The notes: generated by a model from the sequence alone, not told the origin. A stretch of 64,000 bases of DNA from CAZOOW01 sp964581535 (GCA_964581535.1 CAZOOW010000001.1:1-64000), one strand, 5' to 3'. Positions 8,208 through 17,225 are shown, counted from the stretch's first letter. Numbers and translations are program-made.

Positions 8208-9416
8208 CTATTGGTTTTCTTTAGAGGCTTTGATGAACCGCATAACAGTCGAGGCACCCTCTCGAAAACTAGTTTGTGGTTGAAGTTTCAAAGCTTTGCG
8301 CATTGGCACGACATATCGCCCGGTGTCGAGTTTGTTTCCGATAAGAAGCTCTCTGGCCGCTACTGCTGCGAGTGCACCGCCTTCTGCGGCGGTTGAACCT
8401 AGTTGCGGCAGCCCACCTAGAGTGTCGCCAATCTTGATTGCAGAATCAAGAATACGAGGAGTAATATTGCCAATACCGACGATTTTTATCATTAGTTTCT
8501 GGCGATCTTTCTCTGACATCTCACCTGTAATTATCTGTTGAATTTGCGAATCCGAGAGTCGGCCCAGGAAAGGTTTTACGTCCTCAATATCGTGCCTCTC
8601 GACATCAATTATCGATTTATCGCCAAGATCAGTTGCCATAATAAGCGGAACCTTATGCTCTCGCGCAAATACGCGTAGCATAGCTTTCATCGCAAGATTA
8701 TCGATTTCATCGAAAAGTATATCCGGCTTATTCGTTTCCATCTGCTCTAAAACAGTAGGCGTCAAACCTTCACGAAAATGTACTTGCTCTATATAAGGAT
8801 CCAGCTCACTGATTTTTTTTGCAGCGATATCTATTTTCATATCACCCACATCCTTCATAGATGCGCGAATACGATTCAAGTTCGTAGGAGCAAGCGTATC
8901 AAAATCCCCCATTCCGATTACTCCACCAATACCGCCTTGCACCAGTTGATCAACAACATTACTACCAACACTTAGGCCAAATACAACTGCGTGGGCGCCA
9001 AGTAATCTTCGTTGTTCTTCATCAGTTATGAGATTTTTATTACGAAACGTTCTCAACTCTTGGTGAGTACTTTGATCAGGAAAGCGAACGAGTGCATTTC
9101 GCCAGTCGAACTGAAACCATCGACCGAAATGTTCGCTCTGACTCGTAATATCCCGTATAAATTCTGCTCTTGCATCATTATCATTCGCTAGATGAGGATT
9201 TTGCATCTCAAACAAATCGTCTGCTATCGCTTCAAGCTTGTCATCAACCGTATTGATTGTTCCATCGTCTAGCCTTCTTTCAAGCTCGCGCCTGTCAGCC
9301 CAGCTCGTTAAATCAAATTCGTCAGGACGAGTCCATGGTTTAGAACTTGATGCTTTACTCGCTAATTTATCATTCAAATGATCGTCAAGGTGTGATGGTA
9401 ATACTGCTTCCGACAT
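8208..9416 (-). CDS. ThiF/E1-like adenylyltransferase
   Basis: 402 aa. About 130 helical N-terminal residues of unknown type precede an E1-like Rossmann domain: glycine-rich VFGLSVGSNV, the acidic/Asn/Arg motif DFDTLAPTNLNR, and a Lys-rich helix (MKIDIAAKK). These match the nucleotide-binding and adenylation signature of ThiF/MoeB/E1 enzymes. The zinc Cys pairs and an obvious catalytic Cys are absent, so it may only adenylate a carboxylate. It lies 5 nt behind the acyltransferase-like gene, with GGAAGGA before its ATG, so the two form an operon and probably act on a shared substrate. The substrate is unknown. Confidence 0.8.
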   Translation of the reverse strand: MSEAVLPSHLDDHLNDKLASKASSSKPWTRPDEFDLTSWADRRELERRLDDGTINTVDDKLEAIADDLFEMQNPHLANDNDARAEFIRDITSQSEHFGRWFQFDWRNALVRFPDQSTHQELRTFRNKNLITDEEQRRLLGAHAVVFGLSVGSNVVDQLVQGGIGGVIGMGDFDTLAPTNLNRIRASMKDVGDMKIDIAAKKISELDPYIEQVHFREGLTPTVLEQMETNKPDILFDEIDNLAMKAMLRVFAREHKVPLIMATDLGDKSIIDVERHDIEDVKPFLGRLSDSQIQQIITGEMSEKDRQKLMIKIVGIGNITPRILDSAIKIGDTLGGLPQLGSTAAEGGALAAVAARELLIGNKLDTGRYVVPMRKALKLQPQTSFREGASTVMRFIKASKENQ

Positions 9417-9421
9417 TGTAT

Positions 9422-10261
9422 CTATCCTTCCTTGTGAGACATCAAATCTCGTATGAAATCTCTTAAACCAACCGCATCTTCGTTAAGCATTGAATCGGGA
9501 ACACTCTCCGCATAGAACATAAAGCTTCTACTCAAAACTCGTTGTTTTCTTTCATCCTTCTCAACGATAGCCGAAGCAGCAATTTGATTAATAAATTCGT
9601 CAACTTCAACTATTGCAGGAATGAGAGTCAAGTTTGGGTTAATTCGTTCATCGTCAAATGAAATGGGTTCACCAACCTGCTTTATAGCGTATTCTCCAAA
9701 GTTTTCTTGCAAAGATGCAAATGTAGACGAAACGATACTGAAAAACCACACTTCATTTTTACCAAGTGCACTGTGAAATGGATCACGAAGTACTTCAAAA
9801 ATCGCAAGTGGTGACGTGTTAGGCTTCTTCGCTAAGGCAGCGATCTCTTTAATACACTTTTCAGGGTTTTCAATTGATTCAAGCCAGCCACGACATTCAT
9901 CATCCAGTGTATCTTTACACAAATTATAAGCGGGTAAATCAGAAAGACTTCCACCTTTTGGGATATTTATAACACGTACTGTCGCCTCTTCTGAATCTTC
10001 GTCATCATTTGATTCGTAGCTCGTCGCAAGAAAATAGTCGACATTCTTACCACGTGCTTTATCAATATCGGCAGGCAAAGAGCCGTCAAGCGCTAAATAG
10101 CCTTCTCGGACAAATCCCATGTCCATATATCCTTGGGCATGCACCGCACGTGCGGCACTCACTAGTGATGGACTAGTTTTTTCTTTACCCTGCTCAATAA
10201 TATAACGGTCTTTTCGTCCGGTGCGTCTTTCGACATTAGTGGATAGAGTGTCAATACTCAT
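9422..10261 (-). CDS. GNAT-fold N-acyltransferase-like protein (FeeM/LuxI-like pattern)
   Basis: 279 aa, soluble. The pattern DIDKARGKNVDYFLATSYES, then ATVRVINIP, LPAYNLC and the Glu-containing EIAALAK helix resembles N-acyl amino acid synthase/autoinducer-synthase-type acyltransferases of the GNAT fold. This is recognition by layout; no alignment was possible. It is first in an operon with the ThiF-like enzyme. The promoter TTGACA-N17-TAGTAT lies 6 nt from the ATG and there is no ribosome site, so it is probably leaderless. One possibility is that the pair makes a modified amino-acid or acyl product sensed by the adjacent kinase; that is inference. Confidence 0.55.
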   Translation of the reverse strand: MSIDTLSTNVERRTGRKDRYIIEQGKEKTSPSLVSAARAVHAQGYMDMGFVREGYLALDGSLPADIDKARGKNVDYFLATSYESNDDEDSEEATVRVINIPKGGSLSDLPAYNLCKDTLDDECRGWLESIENPEKCIKEIAALAKKPNTSPLAIFEVLRDPFHSALGKNEVWFFSIVSSTFASLQENFGEYAIKQVGEPISFDDERINPNLTLIPAIVEVDEFINQIAASAIVEKDERKQRVLSRSFMFYAESVPDSMLNEDAVGLRDFIRDLMSHKEG

Positions 10262-10267
10262 AATTCT

Positions 10268-10296
10268 ATACTAACATGAATCGATGTTTTTGTCAA
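10268..10296 (-). promoter_or_regulatory. Promoter of the acyltransferase-ThiF operon
   Basis: A perfect TTGACA (10291-10296), a 17-nt spacer and TAGTAT (10268-10273) lie only 6 nt before the ATG at 10261. Divergently, TATTAT (10329-10334) lies 6 nt before the response-regulator ATG. Confidence 0.8.
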
Positions 10297-10340
10297 TATG
10301 TTTGTTTGTGCTTAAGCTGAATGCATACTATTATAGCATT

Positions 10341-10712
10341 ATGACAAAAATAGCCATTATCGAAGATGACGCAGTTATTGCACAAATGTATCGCATGAAG
10401 TTTGAGAGCGAGGGCTTTCAGGTTGAAATGGCGGATAATGGCAAAGATGGGATAGATCTCGTCAAAGACTTTACACCTGATTTGGTACTGCTTGACATGC
10501 AAATGCCAACGATGACCGGACCAGAAGCGTTACGGAAAATACGCGGCGAAGATTGGGGCAAAACCGTACCAGTTATCGTCTTAACAAATCTCGGTGAGGA
10601 AGAAGCTCCGAAAGACCTTCGCTCACTAGGCATCCATAGCTACATCGTCAAAGCCGACCTTACTCCTCGACAAGTTGTTGAGCGCGTGAAGACTGCGCTC
10701 TCAGAACAGTAA
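10341..10712 (+). CDS. Single-domain response regulator (CheY-like)
   Basis: 123 aa, one receiver domain and no output domain. The acidic pocket is visible in IIEDDAV, the phospho-acceptor Asp in LVLLDMQMP, the Thr/Ser switch in IVLTNLG and the conserved Lys in YIVKADL. It may relay phosphate or act by protein contact. I chose the ATG at 10341 because TATTAT sits 6 nt upstream (leaderless); the longer frame from 10284 would start upstream of that promoter. Divergent from the acyltransferase operon and near the histidine kinase. Confidence 0.92.
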   Translation: MTKIAIIEDDAVIAQMYRMKFESEGFQVEMADNGKDGIDLVKDFTPDLVLLDMQMPTMTGPEALRKIRGEDWGKTVPVIVLTNLGEEEAPKDLRSLGIHSYIVKADLTPRQVVERVKTALSEQ

Positions 10713-10718
10713 ACCTAC

Positions 10719-11546
10719 CTATAGCTCTTGAGGTGGAATCGTCGCTCGTGCGGCTCTGATGACATTGTCAAATAGCGCTGCGACTGTTAGCGGACCGACG
10801 CCGCCTTTTTCAGGAGTAATCGTTATGTCATGACGCTGCCGGACATCACTCGCTACGTCGCCAACGACCTTACCGCCTTCACTAGATGTTCCCGCATCGA
10901 CAATCACTGCTTCCGGACGGACCATGTCTGAGGTAATCAGCCCCGGTTTTCCAACGGCGCTAACGATGACATCCGCTTGTCTAATGAGTTCGGCCGCATT
11001 ATCTGTCGTTTCATCGATCACAGTCAGGTTATAGCCTGAGTTCTGCCACATTTTTGCAAGAGGCGCTCCGACTAGGCGGCCATGGCCGATGATGGCGATT
11101 TGTTTATTGTTCAGATCGACATTGTAGCCTGCGAGCAGCCAGCTGATAGCGGTCGGTGTCGCTGCATCGAACACCGGGGCCTTTCCAAGCGCATCGACAT
11201 CCTTTTCTGCCGCAACCGCTTGTAGCAGCTCATCTGTCCGACTAGCGTCGCCAAGCGGTAGCTGCACGATAATACCGTGCACCAGAGGGTCTTCGTTCAG
11301 CTCCTTTATACGTCCCAGCGCTTCATCTTCATTTCCTTTGAAATACTCAACGTCAATCAGTATATCCTCGCCATAGCGTTTTTTCAGGCGGATATAGGCA
11401 TCGATAACGGGATTGTCGTCCGTTTGGATTATCACTAGCTTTGGAAAGACGTTCCATGCCTGACGCAATCCGCGCACTTGTTTCGCCTGGCGCTCTTTTA
11501 CATATTCGGCCAGTTCCGCACCGTTCAATAGTTTCATTGCTTTCAT
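10719..11546 (-). CDS. folD: FolD, methylenetetrahydrofolate dehydrogenase/cyclohydrolase
   Basis: 275 aa, typical for the family. It interconverts 5,10-methylene- and 10-formyl-tetrahydrofolate for one-carbon metabolism in the cytosol. Visible signatures are AYIRLKKRYG (active-site Lys region), HGIIVQLPLG, IIGHGRLVGAP (NADP Rossmann loop) and GGVGPLTVA. The start is ambiguous between 11546 and 11537; TATATC lies 7 nt before 11546, which favours a leaderless start there. It is divergent from the flavin reductase gene, the two starts being 22 nt apart. Confidence 0.93.
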   Translation of the reverse strand: MKAMKLLNGAELAEYVKERQAKQVRGLRQAWNVFPKLVIIQTDDNPVIDAYIRLKKRYGEDILIDVEYFKGNEDEALGRIKELNEDPLVHGIIVQLPLGDASRTDELLQAVAAEKDVDALGKAPVFDAATPTAISWLLAGYNVDLNNKQIAIIGHGRLVGAPLAKMWQNSGYNLTVIDETTDNAAELIRQADVIVSAVGKPGLITSDMVRPEAVIVDAGTSSEGGKVVGDVASDVRQRHDITITPEKGGVGPLTVAALFDNVIRAARATIPPQEL

Positions 11547-11568
11547 TTTAACAGATATAATGAATGCA

Positions 11569-12210
11569 ATGTTGTTAGACGCGTACACATGGAATGAAGT
11601 TAAAATCCGCTCCATTCGCTTGGTTGCCAAGGACGTGGTTGCAGTCGGTATCGAAAAACCGGCGGCGTATTCCTACCACGTTGGCCAGTACGCCGTCGTT
11701 CGTGCAAACGGAGTTATTCGCCAGTACTCGTTCAGCTCTGCGCCAAAAGATGAGGAATTAGAGCTACTCGTTCAGCGTCAGCCGGGCGGAACGGTGTCTA
11801 ACTGGTTTCATGACACGGCACGTTCGGGTATGTCCATCGAGCTTTCACAAGCCTTCGGAAACTTTGTCCCGCCATATGACAACAAAGAGTTCGTAGCTAT
11901 AGCTGGAAGGGTTGGCGTCGCACCGTTTCTCAGCATGAAACGTGCCGGTATACGCCTTCCGCTGTTATATGCGGTGCGGAACCGTCAGGAAATTTGCTTT
12001 GAAGAGCTTCTGGACTTCTCGGTGGACAAGATCTTTGTCAGCGAAGAAGACGGCCACATAACTGCAGAAGACCTATTATCTTACATCAAACCCGATATTC
12101 GCTTTTATCTGTGCGGGTCGAAACGATTCGTCGATAGGATGTTTCAGAAACTTGAATCAGCCGGTGTCACAGCCGATCGCATCCGACGAGAATTATTTAC
12201 CTTGGAATAA
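11569..12210 (+). CDS. Ferredoxin-NADP reductase-like FAD oxidoreductase
   Basis: 213 aa. The FAD-binding motif RQYSFSS, the NAD(P)-binding segment GRVGVAPFLSM and a C-terminal FYLCGSKRF with RIRRELF are all present, matching the ferredoxin-reductase fold. No iron-sulfur domain is fused, so it would take electrons from or give them to a separate partner. TATAAT lies 7 nt before the ATG at 11569 (leaderless). Its 3' end overlaps the convergent gene by 18 nt. Confidence 0.85.
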   Translation: MLLDAYTWNEVKIRSIRLVAKDVVAVGIEKPAAYSYHVGQYAVVRANGVIRQYSFSSAPKDEELELLVQRQPGGTVSNWFHDTARSGMSIELSQAFGNFVPPYDNKEFVAIAGRVGVAPFLSMKRAGIRLPLLYAVRNRQEICFEELLDFSVDKIFVSEEDGHITAEDLLSYIKPDIRFYLCGSKRFVDRMFQKLESAGVTADRIRRELFTLE

Positions 12211-12579
12211 CCTAGTATTTCTCTCATACCTCAGATGCGCGAATATCTTAAAAAGCCGCAGCAGTCTAATGGCACGTATCCCTTTGAGCACCTCAAATGA
12301 CGCTGTAGGGATAGGGATTGCGGCGAGCAGATAGTACCAGTGATGTCGAAAATAAAAACGCCTGTCACGCGAAAAATACCACTCAAATAAGAATTCCGCG
12401 AGAAATAGTAACGAAACGATGATCTCAAACGTCTCGGCAGCCAACAGCTGTTCGTGAGAAAGGTGTTCGAAATGCTCAAGTCCGAGCAGTATAAAGCTGA
12501 CTGCAACCAGCGAAAGCATGATTATTTCTTTAGCCAAAAGAAAACGACGAAGCTTCAGGAGGTTTTTCCGCTTTCTCAT
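12193..12579 (-). CDS. Voltage-sensor-like membrane protein without pore
   Basis: 128 aa with three to four hydrophobic helices. The last carries regularly spaced Arg residues (RAIRLLRLFKIFAHLR), like the S4 helix of voltage-gated channels. There is no pore loop or selectivity filter, because the protein ends shortly after this helix. It could be a stand-alone voltage sensor/proton channel or a truncated ion channel. TATACT lies 5 nt before the ATG. Convergent overlap with the flavin reductase gene. Confidence 0.6.
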   Translation of the reverse strand: MRKRKNLLKLRRFLLAKEIIMLSLVAVSFILLGLEHFEHLSHEQLLAAETFEIIVSLLFLAEFLFEWYFSRDRRFYFRHHWYYLLAAIPIPTASFEVLKGIRAIRLLRLFKIFAHLRYERNTRLFQGK

Positions 12580-12670
12580 ATTCGTCAGTATAGCACTAGC
12601 GAATTGAGGTTATTCCTCGGCGGTGCTATGATAAACATAACCATCACGAGACTTTGACTAAGATAAAAAT

Positions 12671-14719
12671 ATGGAACGCTACTTTTTTCCCAGTTTTGTT
12701 GGATACAAGCGACGCTACTTGCGTTCTGATTTTTACGCGGCACTCATAGTTACGGCAATTGCCGTTCCCGAATCTCTGGCATTCGCCGCAATAATCGGAC
12801 TACCTGTGCAAACCGGTTTGTACTGTGCCGTTATTGCGCCACTGATTTTTGCAGCCCTGACAACGTCGCGTCGGCTTGTCATAGGCGCGGACAGTGCGAC
12901 TGCTGCGCTTCTCGCCGGAGGCGCTGGGGCGATCGCCGCAGTTGGAACGAGCGAATACTATGGCGCCGTTACCGCATTAAGTTTACTAGGAGGCATCCTA
13001 GTTGTTCTGCTTGGTGTGGCACGTTTCGGGTTTTTAGCAGATTTAATCTCACGACCCGTACTTGTCGGCTTTGTCGGCGGTGTCGGTATCCAACTCCTTC
13101 TCGGGAAACTTCCTGAAATGTTAGGTCTGGAGGTGCATGGAACCATCGTTCAGAAAATCGGGTATGTTATTACTCATATCAGTGCCGTAAATCTTCCGAC
13201 AATACTCGTTAGTGCTGCCGTACTGGTTGCTATTTTTATTGCTCCGAAGCTAAAACTTCCCGGTGCGTTAGCGGGGATTGTCGTCGCGCTCGGGATGGCT
13301 AGTTTCGCAAACCTCGAGTCCGCGGGCGTAAGAACAATCGGTTCGATAACTGAAGGCCTACCAAATATCGTTATACCAACATGGTCTTTGGATTTATTAT
13401 TCGTCGCCTTTCCGACAGCTATCACTATTGCCCTTGTCATACTCGCTCAGAGCACTGCAGTGACAAGGAGTTTCGCAGCACGACACGACGAGGAAACAGA
13501 CGATAACCGAGACCTTATAGCACTAGGGTTTGCAAATATAGCCTCAGTATTTAGCCAAGGTTTTTCTGTCAACGGCAGCCCACCGAGAAGTTTTGCAGCG
13601 GAAATGAATGGCGGGCGCTCACAGATGGTGAATGTCTTTATGTCTGGTTTTATTATTCTCATCCTCCTTTTTGCTGCTGGAATATTAGAAGAAATTCCTG
13701 TCGCAGCCCTGGCAGTTATCATCGGTGCAGTCGGTTTTCACCTCGTTAACTGGTCACAGTTAAAGGATATCTACCGAACGAACCGTACCGAATTTATGAT
13801 AGCTATTGTCGCGTTACTTGGTGTTGTTCTGCTTGGCGTGCGTCAAGGGATATTTATCGCAATCATTGCCTCACTTATGGAACGACTACGACGAGAATAT
13901 CGGCCTGTCGATCATGTGCTTATCAGCGATAGAAAAATCGACCCGTGGGCGCGAGACCGCATCGACCCGCATCACCGTTACCGCTCCGCCCCTGAAGGAT
14001 TACTCGTGTATAGGTTCGACAGTGCCCTTTTCTTTGAAAACTCAGGGTATTTTAGCCGTCAACTGATGCATGCCGTAAACAACACGAAAAATCCGGTTCA
14101 CACCGTCATCATAGACGCCGGTTCGATCAGCGATATCGACTTTACGGGGGCAGAAGAGTTACGCCGTTGTTATAAACAGCTACGCGCAGACGAGACCAGT
14201 TTCGGACTAGCGCATGTTTCGCCAAATTTGAAAAAACTCTTAGACCGTTACGAGTTGACAAAGCTTATTGGTAAAGAGCACATATATCCCACACTAAACG
14301 CCGCGATAAAGGCTCACCCTACTTCAAAACGTTCGGTTACTGATATGGTGAAGCGGCTTGACCTACCAAAAGGCAGTTTCGTCGTCATCGGAGGCGGAGT
14401 GCTTGAGGTCCTTAAAATACGAGACACGCATGATGTTGACATAGTAGTGAACGACGCTTCGTTTCGAAATATCCAGCAACGAGGCTGGACTGAGTACGTG
14501 CAAGATGATGGAAAACGAGTCCTTTCGCGAAATGGCTACAAGGTCATGAAGCGATGGGTTCATATGGATTTCAAGCGTGTTAAAAAACATGCCTTTACAG
14601 TAGATGGCGTCGCCTTCATGGATGTTCGTGATCTGATGGATGCTAAACAAAAACTAGGTCGAAAAAAAGACCTGCGCGATGTACAACTTATTCGGGAATA
14701 CCTGAGCACACGCGACTGA
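12671..14719 (+). CDS. SulP anion transporter with STAS and C-terminal nucleotidyltransferase-like domain
   Basis: 682 aa. Residues about 15-420 form the SulP transport domain (motif PESLAFAAIIGLPVQTGLY, GSPPRSFAAEMNGG). A STAS domain follows (about 430-550, with VIIDAGSISDIDFTG). The last about 120 residues are unusual for SulP: IGGGVLEVLKI and THDVDIVV look like the G-G/S...D-x-D core of a small nucleotidyltransferase, ending in KKDLRDVQLI. It probably imports bicarbonate, sulfate or another anion; the extra domain may regulate it or modify a small molecule. The start is ATG 12671 with a weak TAAGAT just upstream. Confidence 0.85.
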   Translation: MERYFFPSFVGYKRRYLRSDFYAALIVTAIAVPESLAFAAIIGLPVQTGLYCAVIAPLIFAALTTSRRLVIGADSATAALLAGGAGAIAAVGTSEYYGAVTALSLLGGILVVLLGVARFGFLADLISRPVLVGFVGGVGIQLLLGKLPEMLGLEVHGTIVQKIGYVITHISAVNLPTILVSAAVLVAIFIAPKLKLPGALAGIVVALGMASFANLESAGVRTIGSITEGLPNIVIPTWSLDLLFVAFPTAITIALVILAQSTAVTRSFAARHDEETDDNRDLIALGFANIASVFSQGFSVNGSPPRSFAAEMNGGRSQMVNVFMSGFIILILLFAAGILEEIPVAALAVIIGAVGFHLVNWSQLKDIYRTNRTEFMIAIVALLGVVLLGVRQGIFIAIIASLMERLRREYRPVDHVLISDRKIDPWARDRIDPHHRYRSAPEGLLVYRFDSALFFENSGYFSRQLMHAVNNTKNPVHTVIIDAGSISDIDFTGAEELRRCYKQLRADETSFGLAHVSPNLKKLLDRYELTKLIGKEHIYPTLNAAIKAHPTSKRSVTDMVKRLDLPKGSFVVIGGGVLEVLKIRDTHDVDIVVNDASFRNIQQRGWTEYVQDDGKRVLSRNGYKVMKRWVHMDFKRVKKHAFTVDGVAFMDVRDLMDAKQKLGRKKDLRDVQLIREYLSTRD

Positions 14720-14788
14720 CTTCTTGCATGAACAGGGGTAATTTGCTATTATTCTGTAGCTCCTCAAAGGAACAACGGCACATCCAAA

Positions 14789-14811
14789 GTAACAAAACAC
14801 CTTCTCTGGAG
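14789..14811 (+). repeat. Left half of an inverted repeat flanking tRNA-Lys
   Basis: These 23 bases pair at 21 positions with 23245-23267 on the other side of element 1. In the chromosome before insertion they would directly bracket tRNA-Lys and extend its acceptor stem. Confidence 0.7.
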
Positions 14812-14814
14812 AAT

Positions 14815-14891
14815 GGGCCAGTAGCTCAGCTGGTTAGAGCACCTGCCTCTTAAGCAGGGTGTCGAGGGTTCAAGTCCCTCCTGGCCCTCCA
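14815..14891 (+). tRNA. tRNA-Lys (CTT), integration site of element 1
   Basis: Acceptor GGGCCAG/CTGGCCC, anticodon stem CCTGC/GCAGG with loop CTCTTAA (anticodon CTT), T-loop TTCAAGT, and encoded CCA. The recombinase gene on the opposite strand ends inside it (14850). Confidence 0.97.
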
Positions 14892-16532
14892 AGTGTCAAA
14901 TATACCAACTAAAGCTTCGTCTAACTCCTTAGATGAAGCTTTTTTGATAGTTCCAACCCTGAGGTACTTTTTCTCAATAGCAGGATACTGCTCTTTAAGC
15001 GGAACAAGCCACTCGCTCGGCTCGATATAAAGTCGCTGATCCAACAGGATAAGTCTTTCTCCCATCGTCATCAATATATCTCGTTTAACCTTGCTATCTC
15101 CGTTGGAAAAAGCCTCTTTAGCTGTAGTTGCAAACTCAAAAGCTTTTTCTGTGAGCTTTACCCAGTCTCTTGCTCTACGATCGGTTTCGTTAATATCAAC
15201 GTGAATACTGTCCAGTTCTAACCTAAGGCGATTCTTCTGCTCCAAATACTCGTCATCCGTAAGCAATTCTCTGGTACGCATATCGACAAGCTTGTCGAGC
15301 CTAGCTTGAACTTGTTCTCTGGTTGATTGTTGATTCCGGTAAATTGCATTTCTATCTTTCACCTCAAGCTTATGGTTTCTTCGGATAATATCTAGTGCCA
15401 GTTCCTTAAACTTCGGAAGAATAGTGAACTTACTTATTTCTTCGTCGATCTCTTCTTCGATCTTTGATAGAGGAGTATATTTTTTCTGGTCGCAAGGTCG
15501 CTTTTCGCTTTTACGAGTACAATAGTAATAGACATAGGTAACTACTTTACCGCTCGCCAAAGTCTTATCCCTTGTTTTACCGACAACGCTACACCCGCAT
15601 TTTCCGCACTTTATTAGACCGGTAAAGGCATAGTCGTTAACATTAAGACGGGGTTTCCCTCGTTTGCCTAAAAGCTTTTGAGCGTAATCATAATCTTCTA
15701 CTGTAATAATCGTTTCGTGACCACCTTCGAACTCTTCATTATTGTGTCTTATAATCCCCGCATAAAACGGATTGTTTAGAATCCGATAAAGACTACTTTG
15801 TCCGATAGGGATATTGCCTCCTACCGTGCCATCTTTCTTCCTATACGACCTTGACCTCAGTTTCCAGTCTTCGTTGGCAACTCTTCTTATCTCCCCAGTA
15901 GTGTATATACCGCTTAAGAACATCGACCATATTTTAGCTACTAACTCGTGCCTATCAGGATCCAGAACGGTTTCGGTAAGTATCTTATCTTTATGCTGGA
16001 TCAATCTACCATTACTATCGAGTACCGGTCGTTTAATATAGCCTAAAGGCACTTGGCCTGGTCGTTCTTGCTTCTCGATAACTTTTTGCTTCATTCCTCG
16101 GGCTACATCTACACCCTGCTTCGAAGACTCGTATTGAGACTGAGAGAGTACCATCTGCAACATCATAATTCCTTCGGGGCTGTTGCTAAATGTATAGTTT
16201 ACGAACTTTAAATCCTGTAGATTACTTGTCTTGTCTCGGAGCCGATAGGTAATCTCGCTAGCATCCTTCTCGTTCCTAGATAGGCGGTTTGGGTGATAAG
16301 CAATAATACCTTCTGCTTTTCCTAGATCTATGTCTTTAAGCATTTTGGCAAACAGCGGACGATTATTAGGCTTAAAAGCTGAGGTTGATTCTTCTATAGG
16401 TTGTCCGACTATTTTAATACTAGGGAATCGAGCTTTTATTTCTCTTAACTGTGCTTGCAATGACAGGAGTTGTCGTTCCTGTCTTTCCTCGGACTTCCTA
16501 ATATATACGTAGTATCTTAATTCTTTACTCAT
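14850..16532 (-). CDS. Large serine recombinase (integrase) of element 1
   Basis: 560 aa. The N-terminal resolvase domain starts YYVYIRKSEERQ, where the Ser of RKS is the expected nucleophile, and contains AYHPNRLSRN. A recombinase domain (about 160-290) and a zinc ribbon follow (CGKCGCSV and a later CTRKSEKRPC), then a long coiled coil (about 370-490). The C-terminal tail (WRARRDLNPRHPA) is translated from the antisense of tRNA-Lys, so the gene's end is the integration site itself. It would catalyse insertion and excision. The start ATG at 16532 follows the ribosome-site-like AGGAGA. Confidence 0.92.
   Translation of the reverse strand: MSKELRYYVYIRKSEERQERQLLSLQAQLREIKARFPSIKIVGQPIEESTSAFKPNNRPLFAKMLKDIDLGKAEGIIAYHPNRLSRNEKDASEITYRLRDKTSNLQDLKFVNYTFSNSPEGIMMLQMVLSQSQYESSKQGVDVARGMKQKVIEKQERPGQVPLGYIKRPVLDSNGRLIQHKDKILTETVLDPDRHELVAKIWSMFLSGIYTTGEIRRVANEDWKLRSRSYRKKDGTVGGNIPIGQSSLYRILNNPFYAGIIRHNNEEFEGGHETIITVEDYDYAQKLLGKRGKPRLNVNDYAFTGLIKCGKCGCSVVGKTRDKTLASGKVVTYVYYYCTRKSEKRPCDQKKYTPLSKIEEEIDEEISKFTILPKFKELALDIIRRNHKLEVKDRNAIYRNQQSTREQVQARLDKLVDMRTRELLTDDEYLEQKNRLRLELDSIHVDINETDRRARDWVKLTEKAFEFATTAKEAFSNGDSKVKRDILMTMGERLILLDQRLYIEPSEWLVPLKEQYPAIEKKYLRVGTIKKASSKELDEALVGIFDTWRARRDLNPRHPA
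14885..14891. repeat. Candidate attL core of element 1
   Basis: CCCTCCA, the last seven bases of tRNA-Lys, recurs in direct orientation at 23243-23249. Joining the two restores an intact tRNA followed by the missing half of the flanking inverted repeat. Confidence 0.65.
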
Positions 16533-16558
16533 ATGTTCTCCTATTACTATAAAGTGAG

Positions 16559-17065
16559 CTAAACTGACTTTCCATATATAAGCTCGTTTCTTTTTTTAAA
16601 GTAGTTATCCTTGGTTATCTTTATATTCTTTTGGGTATTCTTTGATATGTTTTCAGTATTTGAAGTAGGATAACTTCCTTCTTCCGAGTCTTTTAATATA
16701 CGTATTCCACGTAGATTGAGAATTACATTAACCAGGGAATCAAAATCAATCACAATATGGTTGATCGGGGAAGGTCGCCCTGGCTTAACAGTAATTTTTA
16801 CGACTCCCAATCTCTTCAGCTTATCCTCAACTCTTATCTGTTGATCCCTACTTAGACCAGTCTCTGTTGTAATTTGGCTACGGGACTTCCTGAGGTCTTT
16901 CCCTTTTTCGCTTTTGTCGTACCAGTATAATATTTGGCTAAACCAAATTGCAGAGTTCACGTCTCCGAATACATCTCGAAGTCTAGGATGATATAAAATT
17001 GCTCGACCATTAAGCTGGCTAAAGACGCTATTTTGAAACCGGTGCTTCGACTTGTTGTTGTACAT
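16559..17065 (-). CDS. Winged-helix replication/partition-like protein
   Basis: 168 aa. The segment GDVNSAIWFSQILYWYDKS followed by ITTETGLSRDQQIRVEDKL and LGVVKI is typical of helix-turn-helix proteins in phage and plasmid replication modules. The C-terminal third is polar and Asn/Lys-rich. It likely binds DNA during replication of the element, perhaps at the repeats near 18230-18411. It overlaps the upstream gene by 38 nt, so the two are co-translated. Confidence 0.65.
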   Translation of the reverse strand: MYNNKSKHRFQNSVFSQLNGRAILYHPRLRDVFGDVNSAIWFSQILYWYDKSEKGKDLRKSRSQITTETGLSRDQQIRVEDKLKRLGVVKITVKPGRPSPINHIVIDFDSLVNVILNLRGIRILKDSEEGSYPTSNTENISKNTQKNIKITKDNYFKKRNELIYGKSV

Positions 17066-17225
17066 CTAAATCTTTCATCTTCTTTTCTTCTTCTCGTACA
17101 AGTATTTCAACCTGTCGCAGAAGTTTGTTAAGCTTGCGTCTAGCTTCATCATCTGAGAGAGATATTCCTACGGTTTGCAGATAAAGCTTATGGAACTTGC
17201 GAATATCGGAGGCTATTACTTTCAT
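17028..17225 (-). CDS. Small mobile-element protein
   Basis: 65 aa, helical and charged. The pattern FHKLYLQTVGISLSDDEARRK plus a Leu-rich second helix (LLRQVEIL) is a type seen repeatedly in plasmid and integrative-element modules; its role is not known to me. It overlaps both neighbours, and its ATG overlaps the stop of the upstream gene. Confidence 0.7.
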   Translation of the reverse strand: MKVIASDIRKFHKLYLQTVGISLSDDEARRKLNKLLRQVEILVREEEKKMKDLDVQQQVEAPVSK

